Numbered from the stretch's first letter, positions 34,569 through 49,500 are shown. The stretch is DNA of 64,000 bases from Clytia hemisphaerica (GCA_902728285.1 CACVBU010000346.1:135527-199526), one strand, 5' to 3'. Notes: a model not told the origin generated them from the letters alone. Translations and numbers: made by a program.

Positions 34569-37500
34569 ATGGCTTTGACGAACAAAATCCAACCTCTCCT
34601 TCCAAACGATGAGAGCTGTAGAAATGTAAGCTTGATTTATTCAAGTCTATTTCATACCTTGTTTCTATAACACTTTCTTTTTATTAATAAAAAGCATTGG
34701 AGAAGTTCCTTTTATTAAACTAAAGCTTATTTTAAGTGCCAAAAGCAGCTAGTAGGGGGAAATTTGTTCGTTTTTTTGAGGTCGCTCGATTTTTTTAGTC
34801 AAAGCACTTGTTATACATTTTTGGAAAGCTAAGGGATAGGGGAATCAAAATAACTTGGGTGCCAATTTTTTTTCGGACGCTTTGGTGTGAATTCCGGACA
34901 AATACGACGGTCTCAGGCAAAAATCATAGGGTGAAAAATTAATGAAAATTTTAGCTTGAGAAAATGGAGACCTGTTGTATATTTTTGGAAAGCTCTCAAA
35001 AAATTAAGATTAGTGATGTATTGCGAGTATAGGTGATTTCTTTACCTAACTCGAGATATTAATCCTTAAAAACAGTGTTTTTCAGTGTTTTTCAGCCAGA
35101 AACAGCTGTTTTGTCCAGTTTTTGCGCTTTCGGAAGCTCAATATCTCGAGTGACTAAAAAAATCGAGCGATTTTACAAATTTCCCCCTACTAAGCGGGCG
35201 AGGCGACCTTTTTTTCCGATGTGCACTGAGAGTATGTTTCAGCTAGAAATTTTGATCTATTCGGATAAGATCTTGAAAATTAATTAGCTAGAAATAATGA
35301 TGTGTTCTGACGAGACAGGGGTATAATCAAGTCATCAAATGTGTTCTTGTTGTCTAGGTAACCCTAGAAAGCTTCAGAACACATCTTTGAAGGAGACAGG
35401 GGCTATAATCAAGAGAAAATTGACGTGATATTGTTGCCTAGTAACCCTAGAAAGTTTCAGAAAACATCTTTCATGGAAAAAAATCTTACAAGTATATCTT
35501 GGCAAATTGTTTTTCATAGATTTTAGAACACATCCAACCATAAAGTAGCAATAAGTTTAGGGAGACAAATAGTGCGATTAAGGATTCCTAGAAATCAGAA
35601 CACATCATTTGTATAAGAAAAGTGAAGTCTTACATGTGGTCTCCTAGAAAATAAAAACACATATTTCTAAAAAATCTTTCCGTCCGCTGCTTCTGAAGTG
35701 AATTCTTTGTCAACAATGTATCTCATACATCTATCTGACTTCAAATTTCCTGATTTAATAAATCCAACTACTGCTAGAAGATTAAGAAAATATCAATATA
35801 ATCTTTCTCACCAAATCTCAGTGTGTAGAGGGAAGTCTGGTATCAGGTTGGACCAGGGTACCGCATCTTTTTGCAATTGTCCGTTCATCACTTAACAATC
35901 ATGGGTAAGTGGCATTTTGTATCAAATGTAAACATCATTTTTGAACTTTTCAAAGACTTTTCTTGTTCAATATAAACAAGCTGGAATTGAAGACTTTGAA
36001 GCTTATGAATCGATTCTTAACACAATGATAAAAAATTACAAAGCTTCAAAACACAACTTACCTCTTATTTATAACACCAAATTTGACACAATCCAGACCA
36101 GCTAAATGGTCAGTTAAATGGTCAGCTAGATTACCAGTTAAATTCCCGCTTGACAAATAGAAAAACAAGAACTAAACATAGAAAAGGTAAAAACTTCCCT
36201 CTCATTCAAGCCCTGAGGCTCATAGTACAGAGTTTGTTTATCCAGAAGTCTGGACTAATGTAATATATAATTGCATAAAAGGACTGCATTAAGTGTAATG
36301 ATAATGATTAGACAAGAAATGAAAATTTCCCAGCCAAATCAGCTTTTAGGCTATAAGCTTGCCTTATAGTTTCATTACCTTGATACCTTCACTTTCAATT
36401 TTAGACTTGTCATATTTTCCTATCCTGGAATTGGTTCGTCAGAAGTTACCGTCCGCCCTATTGATGCCGTTCCTTTTGATAAAAATTTCAAATTCATGCT
36501 ATGTAAGTGTTTATCGTATCATTTTTCTTTAGAGCCTTGAAATGTGCATTGCTTAATATTATGGTTATCTATCTAAATTAACTATGTCACAATGCACGCC
36601 ACAAAACTACTAATTTTTACTGGATTTTTTCTTTAGTGAACACTACACAAGTCAGTGCTACACACAAAGGTAAATTAATTCAACTCCAATATTATGACAA
36701 TTCAATCTACAATCAATCTACAATCTACAAGACTTCAATTGTTCAATATTTTAAAGATTCTTCTCACTTTTTTTCTTTCTCCATAATAACCGTACCACTT
36801 TCATTTGGTATTTACATGTCTTTCTTTTATAAGTACCGGGTGACCCACGAAAAAGTTCAGACGTTTCCCGACATCTTGAGGCCGAACAAATGTCCCAAAG
36901 TGCTTAGAGTTTTGATATTTAGAAAGTAGATATCCTAACTTAAAATTTGAGCTATCACTTTTTAAATTTGACCAACTTCTTCTCTACTTATGAGCTTTTA
37001 AAGTCAAAATTCACTTTTCGGAAAGTTTAAAAAACACGTAAAAAAGAGGTATCAAATTCAGTCAAATTTGGTATTTTTAGACGATTCCAAAATATTCATA
37101 GCATAACTGAGCTTGTTTTCCCAAAAAATGCTTATAAAAAACATGTAATAATACCAGCAATCCATCACATTTCATAAATTTTTATTTCCAGAATTCCAAC
37201 TGCAATTGACGTCAGGAGTCAAAGTATATGTAGCAGAGTTTACAAATACTGAAGCAACAGAGAAATTCATTATGTTAATTACGCAACTAGTTTCAGGTAT
37301 AACAATTCTTCTTTATTTATATCGTAGTTAGGTTTATTGACTGATTCTTCCTGAATGTACATATTTGATGTCCTATCAGTATAGAAATTAGGAGCGTTGG
37401 GGCAAGGGGCAAGGGGCAGTGCAGCTAATTTTTTTTCGGGGGGGGGGGGGGGCATTGAATAACAAGGGGTGCGAAAAATCTCCTCTTTTTACCATAGAAA

Positions 37501-40500
37501 AGGGGTCGAATTTAGGAAAAATATCCAAAAATCTTTATGCTCACTTGTTTATTCTCATGGGACAAAAAATACTAACATTCGAAAATTGCCTCCCCAGATT
37601 GCCCAAATTTTGGTCGACCCACCACGCTACTGATAGAAATTTTTTCATTATTTCAAAGTATTGTCTCCGTTAATAACCATTGTCTGAGGGTTAAGCCATC
37701 TAATCATCCTGTTTTTTGTTTAGAAAATTCTTCAAGTCCACAATATGATTGGTTGAAAAAGTATACTGCTAAAGAGGATGCTAAAATAGGTAAAATGGTA
37801 GCCATCAATTCTTAAAGACTTTATTGGAATTCATTTTTATTTTTATTTCATTTTTATCACTAAAACAAAAACTTTTTTCTGATGATGGTACTCTGTTGAG
37901 GTCGAAACGTCTAAAATAAAATTTCAAGATGAACCAAAGCAGCTTCTGTCTTTCAACGTATTGCCTAAGATTTATGATAGGATTGATTTATTAAATTGGG
38001 ATTCATTAAATTTCTTACGTATTCCAAACTTTCAGTTATCTTAACATTGATTTGAACTTTTTTTTTCCAGAGAATTGGCCTTTGAGTGAACTTGCCAAGA
38101 CAGCAAACAATCCTACCGATCCTTTGCAATACACTCCTCTAGCATGTAAGTATGAGAAACGTTTTTGATCTGAGTACTTGTTTATTGTTTTTATGGGATA
38201 TATTTTCTTATTAGAAAGGGTTAATATAACTTGGAACAAAAGATTGTTCATATTCTGTGCCTCAAGATATAATATTGACACACAAACAATCTTGGAAGCT
38301 TCAAACGTTTTTTTTGTAGTATCTCTCATATTTATGAAATATTTATGACTGAAATTTTTGAAAAAGCAAAGAAAGTAAAGTACAAGCAAACTTCTTTTAG
38401 AAGGAAAATTTGTAACTTTTTTGCGACTGTGTCTAGAGTCGAAGCTAAAGGATTGTTTGAACAGACAATACGATTGCTTCGTATGTTTTATGCTTTGTAA
38501 AATCAGCTTCTGTGAAGAAGAAAAATTTCTTCATCACACATAGTTGGTAACATACTTTAGAGAAGTGTATTCACAAATTGTGCATTATTGTTTTTGTTTG
38601 TATTTTCGAATTCCCTGGGTTAAGATTTTTGTATTTGTTATGACCGATCAACCCTAACCTTTTTTCTTGTCCTGTTTTTTTCTTTTGGAGTCATGAATAC
38701 TTTATGAACTTATCTACAAAATTGTCAAAAAATAGCTGGTTTAGCTATTTTTTCTATCTTTGTTTTTTATAGTTTTCCAGATATTGAATAAGAAAAGTTT
38801 TTATCTTTCAGATATGAAATCATTTTCTTAATCTTTGGAACAATCTTTCTTCCTCTGATGACTTTTACAGGTGGACAGGCTTTTGCTCTCAAAAAGTTTT
38901 TTGGGGGTCAGGTCACTCAACAAAATTCATGAGAATTACTGATTAGATTTTTCCTCAAATGAGTCATTACCATGAAATTCCTGAACAGAAACTCTACCTA
39001 CGTTTTATCAAACTTGTTAAACACACCTTACACTAAAAGTGCCCGATGTTTCTTGCCTCTAAATCCAAGCTTCCTAAGGTGGAAATAAAGGCTTTTACTG
39101 AAGACTGTCAAATTATTTAAATTATTGATCAGGAAATAACAGTTCTTGAACGTTTTGTTTTCCTTTCTTTCTTTGCTTTTTCTGTTTCATCAAAAAAAGT
39201 GTAGAGTTTACAAGCTATCGAGCTCCCACAGAATATGATTAATCTTCGTTCCCAAACCATACTTTTTATTCACATCTTTTCTCCTCTTTTCAATTCATTC
39301 AATTTCTTTGCTCCCTTATTTTTCTTTTACTAATCATTTTTCATGTTCTTCAAGTCAATGAGAGTTATGTTGGTTGGTTGAGAACCATATGTCTTTTTCA
39401 AAAGACGGTCCTTGATCAACATTTTTTGATGTTGGAGTAAATCTCCTGGTGTGCTCCTCTCCTATTTTTATGTCAACCATCCTGCTATCTTACTCAACTT
39501 TTCTTTTTGCTTTTATTGATCAATTAAAAATGATGTCTCCTAGTTTGCAATAAACCTTTTGATGTTGTGTAATGTAATTCAGTCTTATAATGTTCCGTAC
39601 AGTAAACCTTTTAAGTTCGTCGATCGTAAGGTGCTTTGCTCCTTTATTGCAGTATATTGTTTACAATGGCAAAATTGTACGATTAGAATGATCGGAATCG
39701 TGTGACCGAAAATGTTACTCGATGTTTCCACCGCGTTTTTGCGTGATTCTTTAGATATAGGGGAGCAACATTATTAAAAAACTTTAAAGTTGTTAACTAT
39801 TATGATTTTATGTTTTTCATGTTTAATTTTCTACTCAATATTCCTTTAAATAATCGTCTTTAATTTTCTTTTACTTTCCATCTCTAAAGTCGATGCAGAT
39901 GACGATATTTTATCCTTCGACCCTTTGGCTCCTCCAAAGAAACTCATCGATCCTCTAACGGCGGCCGCCCTCGAACGCGACAAACAACAACAAGACGCCA
40001 TTGATGGTGGTGTGAACGAGCCTTTAGATTTGAGCGATTTTGACCCTTTGACACAAAATGATGTGAAGAAAGAGAACAAGATGAGTGCAGAACTGTTGCG
40101 AAGGAGTCGTGAAGTGGTGTCTAATCGTGCACTGGCAGGGAAATCGTGGTTGGAACGGACTTTCACGCAAGGGTTGCAATTGAACGAGGTTTGTGTTCAA
40201 TTTCAATGATGACCAGAATTATTGATCGACTATTTCCTTATAAGGGAAGTTTAGTCCACGCGAAAAATTGAGACGAGATGGAGTTTTTACAAGCTCTTAT
40301 TTGATTTGGTTGGTCGTTAACCAGTAATAAAACAATTTTGTTACTTTTTCTAAAGAACGCGTCTTTTTTATTACTTCAAATGGCCAATTATCTTATAAAA
40401 ACTTCATCTCGTCATCTGGAAAAATTTAAAATCAGTATTTTAGCCAAAACCCCTAGGAAAATTAAAAAAAATTGCTGAAAAAAGGGCCTATCCACGAGAT

Positions 40501-43500
40501 TTTGTACATGTGAAAACTTTAGATCTTCAATCTGCGAAAAAAAAATTCATGAAAAAAGTTAATCAACTCAAGGTACACATTAAGCGAACCACTGCTTGCT
40601 CTAATATTTCCAAAAACATCAACCAAATTTATCCAGTAACAAATACAATTTCTTTTTTGATCCTCAGAATAATTTGTGATCATGCTTTAAAATATATCTT
40701 GATTGAATAGTCTTTCCTAGAAAAATCTGTTCAAATATTTTCTCCCAAATTAAAGGTTCGATATGGTTTATTTTAAAATTGAAATGGTAGGGAATGAGTT
40801 TTACAAAATGGAAGAGAATCTTTGTATAATGAAAATTGTTTTATGTAGCACCATGCAGCCATTGTTTAATTTTGAAATGACCTTTCTGATTTCTAATGTT
40901 GTTTCAAGGCTTTATGATAACTTCGCTTGTTTGGGATGGACTTTGTATGTAGGAAGATGTTTTACAATTTTAACATGAGGGGATGAAGCAAATAGTAAAA
41001 ATTAGTAATGAAATGAGGAAAGTTTCGCTTATATTGCAAAGGGTAGGTGATCGGTTTACTGTTGAATTATTTCAATCTATATCTACTACAGTGGAGTCTC
41101 CATAACTCGAACACGTACGGGAAACAATTTGTTCGAGCTCGGGAATCAGGTTTATACATGTTTTTTCTTTTATAAGCATAACGTTTATAAGCATATGCAG
41201 GCTCAGTTTTTGGTATCTAAACAATGGCTCTATTTTTTGAGAACAATAGAATGCTAAGCATAATACGAGCCTGGAATAGGGACAGACACTTGCTTCTGAA
41301 AAAAAAAACATGTAAGGCAATGTTAACTGAAGGGACTAGAAAACTTGTACGATTAAAGGAGACATTCGAGTTTAAATAGACTCCACCGTATTAAAAAACT
41401 TTAGTTTGGTTTATTAATTGATTCCAACTTCCAACAATATATTTCATGATCTCATAGACGACGAAAGGTTCGTCCACAACGCCCACCGTCACAACGCCCA
41501 CCGCCACAACCACCTATGAAGAGAGGAATTCTTCGAAACCTTCCGATGAATCATCAGACGAACCTTATGATGAGATTGATAACCTTGACGTCATCAACGC
41601 CCGTAACGAAAACATGCCGGAAACACCCCCGCCCGTCTTGGGAACCCGGAATTCTTCGATCTTTAAAGGAATGAGGGCGCGTGAGAATTACATCAAGATT
41701 CATTTAACGGCTCGTGAAAAAGAATTTACGGAACTACACCCGATGACGTAATGAATGGAAATTTCTTTAATTTACACGCTTTTGATGTTTTTTTTCTTCT
41801 GAAATCTGAGGCTGAGACAGCATAAATTATTATAATCGAGTGCGTTTTTAGTGCAACCATTGCCTCGTTTTGAAATCATTACCAAGGTGATTTAATCCTT
41901 CGATTCTTGAAGTTTTGCCGTCATAAAGTAAATAGAGTAATAGAGATCACAATAGAAATATTTTGAAAACGAGGTAAGCGTTGCTCGTGACATAATTGAC
42001 GTAAAAAATTTTGAAAAATTAAAAAGTTATCTGTAGAAAAAAAAGTGTGTACTCATCTTTTTATTGCGAATCTTGAAGAAGACTAAATTTGATCAAAGTT
42101 AAAATCATCTCCAATTTTTTTGTGTAGGATATTCGTCGGTACGTGGAACGTAAATGGTCAGTTAGCAACGGAAACGCTGGTGCCATGGTTACGTGATGTG
42201 TCTACGCCGCCCGATGTTTACGCTATAGGGTAAGATGCTGCTTTGTGTTTTTGGACTTTTTTGTATCAAATACTTGCATTCTACACTTTGCATTTCCTTA
42301 ACAGCTAATCTCACATTATCTTTGTTGAAAAATCTACTGAATTATTCACTTGACGATATTATATTTTCAGATTTCAAGAATTGGATTTGAGTGCCGAAGC
42401 ATTGGTGTTCAACGATTCCAGCCGTGAACGATCGTGGTTAGATGCTATTGAAAATGGTCTACCGACGTCCGCTCATTACTTCAGGGTGAGTGGGGAAAGT
42501 TTTCAGTCTTCCGATAATGACCTGTCTAATTTAATGAAATGAAGTCCCTGTCGGCGTATATTCTTGAGCCATTATCATAGACTAGCACGCGTCTATCTTT
42601 CCTGAGACACGGGAACGGGAGAGTAGTGCTTATAAAGATCTTCAATAACAAATATAAATTGCAGCGGGAGAGTGGTTTGGAAAGCGAACGTAGTGAGCAA
42701 TGGGCTAGCAACGTGAGCTGCAGCGAAATACAACAACGTGGTTTACCATTTTTATTGACAGTGTTTAGCATGGTGCTGAAGATAACACGGGCTATCGATA
42801 CATTACTTATTCTTGTTTTACATGCAATAACAATTGATTACAATTCACACCCTTCTTCTTTCTTTGTGGCTAGTTACGAGTGATCCGGTTGGTGGGCATG
42901 ATGTTGGTGGTGTACATTCAACAAAAACACGAACAACAAGTTTACGACGCAGAAGCGGAACACAATGGAACTGGTATCATGGGAATGATGGTAAGAATAT
43001 GTTATCCTCACCTCGTCTCTCATTTTCTTGTGTTACTCGTTCTTTTATTCAAGAACAAACCAGATAAACAAAAAAAAACAAGTTGCAAAATAACGAACAA
43101 AAGAGTAAAATCAACTCTGTTCACGATATTTCGTTCTTTTTCAGAACTTTGTCAGGTACAGAGTTGATTTTAAGAACAAACCATAAAAGAACATAAGGCT
43201 TCGTTCGCTTGAAACTCAAAGTTAATAAAATCGGAAGTCTTCAAAAACGTTTTGACCCTTACTCCACCGGGGTAGAAGAGCACAAACGGGATGATAGCAT
43301 TTAAATTACACTTAAATTTCAAATAACATTTGAATAACAATTTTTGCAAAAACAAGACCATTCTTGATGTTGCTGATCTAATATAAATATACCAGCTTTT
43401 CGGTCATTTTTAACGCTGTTATTTACGGTTTTTTTTAAAGCTAGATTTAAAACGCGATAAATCAATATCATCATCCTAATAGCGAAACCGTCAATGTTTT

Positions 43501-46500
43501 CCCTCTTTGTTTCCAGGGCAACAAAGGAGGTGTTTCGGTGCGTTTCCAATTACATAACAGCTCTATCTGTTTCGTCAATTCTCATCTAGCTGCTCACCTC
43601 GCTGAATTTGAACGACGAAACCAGGTGATTTATTTCCTTACACTCTTTATGGTTATGATTAGTTTGACAGCACTCTATTATTTCGTAGTGCAGTGGTAGA
43701 GCATCCGGCTACGGTTCGCAAGGTTGTGGGTTCAACCCCCAGTCGGGTCATACCAAAGGTTCTCAAAATGCAACTTGATGCCTATCTGCTTGATGCCCAG
43801 TAATTAAGAGAAGTGGAAGTGGAGAAATCCAGGGAGAAAAAGTGGCGCCCACCCATACCTTCGGGTAGATAGCTATCGAAAGAGGAGCCTTCGGGTCGCT
43901 TCCAACTGCGGTCGCAGACTTACTTACTATATTCTATTATACATAGTATTTTATAAGGTTCTTTGTTTTCTTTTGGACCTACCTGGAGGTCCTATAAATT
44001 TACCTGTGTTCGTCCGTTCGTTCGTGACAAATTTCAATCATTTTATAATCAGGTAGGTCTGTAAAGGCATCACTTGTTTTGTTGAAAATTTTGATTACGA
44101 TTTCTTTTTCAGGACTACCGAGAAGTTTATTCGAAATTGAAATTCACTTTGTTTCAACCACCATTGAGTATAGGTGACCACGAGTGAGTATTTCTTTGAC
44201 TAGTTAAAAGGCTCGACTGGTTGTATCGGTGTTTTCACCGTCAGGTTATGTGTTAAAAAGTGATAGCTTTCCAAGGAGCGTATTGAAGTAGAGCTAATTT
44301 ACCCTAGACAATTTGTTCAAGTTCCTCTGCCTTCACTCAATTTCACTCATTCACATTTAAACATTCATTCGTGTACACGCATTTCTTCGCCTTTTGATAT
44401 CTTTACAGTAAATACAAATTATTCCCACATTTTTCAGCATGATCTTTTGGCTTGGTGATTTGAATTACCGGTTTGATGACCTTGAGCCTGATCAAGTAAA
44501 AGGATTGATCGAAAAACAAAACTTTGAAAAATTGCTTGCTTACGACCAAGTAAGTTGTACCAATTTTTAAGATGGCCTTTATGACATTTTCGACTTTGTT
44601 GGTGAGTCTTGAGAATGGTCAGGGTTAATTTTTTTCCTTCTCAGACGGAGTTCCGTCTTGTAATGTATATAAAGCAGTATAAAGAGGCTTTTCCGTTCCA
44701 AAATTCCGCCTAATTTACCAAGATTACAAGAATATGTGCTAATTTGCTTTGTAAAAATCATTTACCGTCTCAGACGAAAAACCTTGCTTTGACCACTGAA
44801 TTTTGTTTTACCTTCTTGTTCTCGAGGAAATTTATTTCACATAATTTCCCTTTTTTTCAGCTGCAAAAACAAAGAAAACTCGAAAAATGTTTCAACGGTT
44901 TCGACGAAGGGCCGTTGAATTTTTCGCCTACTTATAAATACGATCCCGGAACTGATAATTGGGACACCAGGTATGGAGTATTATTCTATAAAGTAAAATA
45001 CACGATTTTTATAAGAACACGAGGCTTCGATGGCAAAAATATTTTTTTTTAAATTGACAATATTTTAAGGCTTTGCGGACTATAAAAAACCCGATTTCTT
45101 AGGGAATTGCATAAAAATACTAAGAAATGGTTTAAGCAAGAACAGTTATGGAGCCCAAAAATATAATAAACATCCGAAGAAGCAAGCGTTTGAATCTCAA
45201 TCAAACAAATGAAGTCACTGCTCGGGTGCTCCTACCTTGTTCATAATTCACTTTCCATCAACCCTGCTTGATAATTTGATTCTTTTTTCAGCGAGAAAGG
45301 CCGCGCGCCCGCCTGGTGTGATCGCGTGTTATGGAAAGGAAAGAATATCCAACAATTAGCCTACCGAAGTCATCCACTGTTGAAACTGAGTGATCATAAA
45401 CCCGTCAGTGGTCTTTTCAGTGTTGGTGTAAGTGGAGGGTTCTTTTTCATCATTATTTCACCTCTGAAAGTTTGGTTTGACTAGTCTCGTTTTGTTTTTC
45501 CTTTGCTGGTGAATTTGAATTTGTACTTTTGAGGACGGTAAAGTGACTGAAGCGATTTGGAAAAACCCGCAGTTCTGACCCGCAAAAGCGAGGACGGTAA
45601 AAGTGCTGATTTACCGTCGTCCTCAGTTGGTCATGATCCAGCCAAATTAGAACCTTATTGTCTCCGTCGCTGAAAAACACACATACATAAACTCGGTAAT
45701 GATAAATCAGCTCCGGCAAATACGGAAACGAGGCCAGTGAAATTCTCCGTTCGCCGGGCTAAAACAAGGTCCTTTAATAAATCTCTTTACTAAAAGTAAC
45801 GCGCAGTTTGTTATCTGGTGAAACTGACCTCCTTGAAATTCTCTTATCAATTTGCAGATCAAAGTTGTGGATAAAGCAAAAGAACGACGTGTCTTCGAAG
45901 AAATTGTTCGCAAACTGGACAAACGAGAAAATGATTCTCTCCCACAAGTCAAACTCGACAAACATGAAGTGAGCTCATCATTTACAGAAACCTTTCATTT
46001 AATTCGCCCTTTTTTTGAAAAGGGTATTTAATATTTATAGATTTGGAAGAAAATAAACTAGTTTGAAAAAAATCTTGGCTGTTGCAGACTTATGCCATTG
46101 CTTTTATTTATCAATTTTCTCAGTCTTCTTGTCTTCTTGTTTTGTCTACAGTTCCAATTTGGAGACATTACTTTTATGGAGGAGAAAACACACACGTTAC
46201 CCATCATCAATTGTGGCCAGGTAAAAAAACATCTTAAACCTTGTTGCAGGTTCCTTATCCTTTATTAAGCTTTTTTCACATGTACGTAAAATTTTATTTT
46301 AGACCTTACGGAAATTCATTCGTAATTTAACTAAAGATTAACTAATTAAACTTTTAGCTGTCTTTTGGGAATTTCTCCGACATCATGTAGAGTTTTTGTT
46401 GATTAATAGGGTCTTACGTGACTTTTCCTTCCGTTCAAAGCAAGCTCTACATAGGGCCTTAAAATACTACGTAAATTTAGGGAAATTCCCCACCCTTCAA

Positions 46501-49500
46501 CGTCTTAAATAATGAAAATTTTACTTGTAACCTTGAAGAGTGGGGAATTTCCCTAAGCTTACGTAGTGTTTTAAGGCCTTATGTAGAGTTTGCTTACGTT
46601 CAAAAAGTTTTGAACGGAAGGAAAAGTCACGTAAGACCCTCTTTAAATCAACAAAAACTCTACATAATGTCGGGGAAATTCCCAAAAGACGGCCTTTTTC
46701 TGTAAGGTCTAAAGTAAAATTTTACATGCATGTGAAAAAAGCTTTAGTGATCAGTTCAAATTTATACGAAGCACAAAATTTTTTGAAACAAGCAAACTGA
46801 TTTGTTAAGTTGACAACATTGAATACTTTCACCATTCTTTCTAAAAAAACGCCTGAAAACTACTCGCAACCTCTCCTTTCAGAGTCCAGTAGAATTCGAG
46901 TTTATTCCGAAGCTAGACGAAACAGAAGTTTGTAAACCATGGCTCAAAATCAACCCTCAATGTGGCTTCATCTACCCAGGTAAAAAGCTCTCAAGTTTAT
47001 TTCGTATATTTTGAATAACATAAATGCCCTGAACAGCTAACTAACTAAATTACTTTTATGCGATCTTGTTGTTTATTTTTAGGTGACTTCTTCGAAATCG
47101 AGCTGACGATTTCTGTTGACAAATTATCCGCTCCCATGGTAACAATCGGCAATTGTAAACTGGACGAAATCTTGGTCCTCCATCTTGTGGATGGGAAAGA
47201 TTTCTTCGTATCTTTTCATTCCCTAATTAAATTCTCTTGAATTCCATTTTATATAGTTCATAGTTATGCTATTCTGAAAAAAAGGCTTGAATCTTTTCAC
47301 CCATTGAACCATCTCATTATACTCATTCACTTTCCCTTAACTCTGACTCGTGCGAACAACATCAGGTTCCGATCAATGGTACTTACTTGCCCAGCGTCTT
47401 TGGATCTTCCTTGGAAGCTTTGGCGCGGATTTATGGTCCCATTCGTCAAGTGCCGATGGATTCACTTATTCGATTAGTAAGATGTTACCTTTTTTTGTAA
47501 AGCTTCCTTGAACAGTCACCTTAACTCGAACCTCTATAACTCGGCAAAATTAACCATTTTCCATAAATAAAAATGAACGGTCTATATGTTTTCGTCAACG
47601 AAAATAAGGTCAATTCTAAAGTTTTGTAGTATCCATTCAACTATTTTCCTTATGATTTTTACAGGAAAACAAAGCATCCACTTTCGACAAAATCGACATC
47701 CAAGGCTTTGATCAAACAGAACCGTTGGACCTACCGAAAGAATTGTGGTTACTGGTTGATCACATTCACAAGCATGGAATGAAAGTGGTACGATGAAAAC
47801 TATAGTCCAATCGGGTCAACTGAATTTTCAAAATTTCATAAGCTCGAAAACCTTGTTAAATCTCCCTGGGTTCCTGTAGTTTATACTTATACTTTTTGAC
47901 ATAGCACCCCAATGCTGCTTACTCGAAAACATTGTAAAATTACCAAGCACCTCTAGTTATTATTACTTTCAGCACATTCGTACTTACTTCGAGTTTGTTT
48001 TCTTTTTGCAGGAGAATATTTTGCTACAGTCAGGGACGGATGTCGAAATCGTTCGAATACGTCATCATTTGGATAACGGTGTCGGTGGGAAAATTCGTAT
48101 CTTTTCAAACCAACTTTCTGAAATACAACCGAAGATATAATTGCATTTTTTTATAAAAACCAGTAAACTTTGGCTCAGGCTTTGCTGTACTTAATTATTT
48201 CAGACTTTCAGGTTTAAATGTTCTTATGTTCTTGATGCGCTCAGTTTCTTTACTTAAAATCTAAAAATGGATTTGAAATCTGTTTAAATCATTGCTTTCT
48301 TATTAATTTCTAAAATCTAAGGCTCGGGATTGTTCTTTAATTGTTCTATGCTAATTTTGAGCCTCGTGTTCTTATAAGATGGTCTTTAAAAAACGCTTGT
48401 ATCGTGTTTAAAGAGAAAAAGATTGTCAATCAGCCCCAGTTCTTTTTGGACCTACCCCGGTGGAGGTCCTATAAATTAACCTCTGTTCGTCCGTTAGTTC
48501 GTTACCAACTTTTCTCGAGATTGGCTCATTAGTTTTTCCTTATTTTTGGCACAATGATGCAAAATGGTAATGCCTAAAATGTGACGGAGCCCGATTTTCG
48601 AAAAAAAATATATTTGGGCAAATTTGGGCCAAAAACTGCCTAAAAATAGGGTTTTTTGGACTTTGTGCAAAATCCTGTCATTACTTTTTTCTGATTTTTT
48701 GTACAAAGATGGAGGGCAAGATTCTCTAAAGAATGGCTGAAGTGGTTTTTCCCGGAAAATTCTTATTCGCCTTAAAAAACGGATTTTCGTATTTTGGGGA
48801 AATTCCCTTTAACCAAATAAGAAAAGATAGCTTTTCTCAATGCTGACTCATCATTTTTTTTTGATTTTTTGCACAATGATTCAAAATGGCAATGCCTAAA
48901 ATGTGACGGAGCCCGATTTTCGAAAAACATTTTTTTCCGGCCGAAAAAACCGGAAATATGAAGGCATACCGATTTTTTTGCTCAAAGATGCATATTAACA
49001 AAATGCCAAAACATGGCCGAGTTCGATTTTTGAGAAAAAATTTTTCCCGGTTGAAAATGCCGGAAATCGCCGTGTTTGCAGATTTTCATTGGATTTTTTC
49101 CTTATATTCATTTCTATGTTTTTTACACAAAAACATTATTGATAACAATGCTCACCATCAAGCATGATTCAATTGTCAATAAAACTGATTTTTGCGACCA
49201 GAACTTTCTATTTATCTTTTCCCTACAACCCTTCTATGTCCCCCCATCAACAATCAATCATGAATTTATTGCGTTATGCATTTTCGCTAAACGCTCTATT
49301 TTCTGACTGATTTTTTTTTCATTTTTCTCGCATTGCTATCTAACTTTCATCATCAGGTAGGTCTATTCAGCATCTAGCTTGTCAAGTTCTTGTTGAATTT
49401 GAGTGAATTTTTCTTTCATGCATTTCTCTTATTTCAGTTTCCACTTTATTTTCTTTAACTTATGCAACATTTGACAATGGCAGCTGGTAGCCTTTATTCC

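Noticed and set aside
35698..35895. 65-codon ORF overlapping OCRL exon 2
   Set aside because: It is in a different frame from the exon; the frame that continues the PH domain across the splice sites is the real one.
36837..37000. Mariner-like end (ACCGGGTGACCCACGAAAAA) in OCRL intron 4
   Set aside because: No matching inverted end in the intron; left uncalled.
38036..38389. 117-codon reverse ORF over OCRL exon 7
   Set aside because: Antisense shadow of an exon and intron with no domain.
43682..43757. Functional tRNA gene in OCRL intron 13
   Set aside because: It continues into a SINE body and is bounded by an 8-bp target duplication.
47058..47240. Independent 60-codon gene
   Set aside because: This is OCRL exon 21 read through its donor at 47208.
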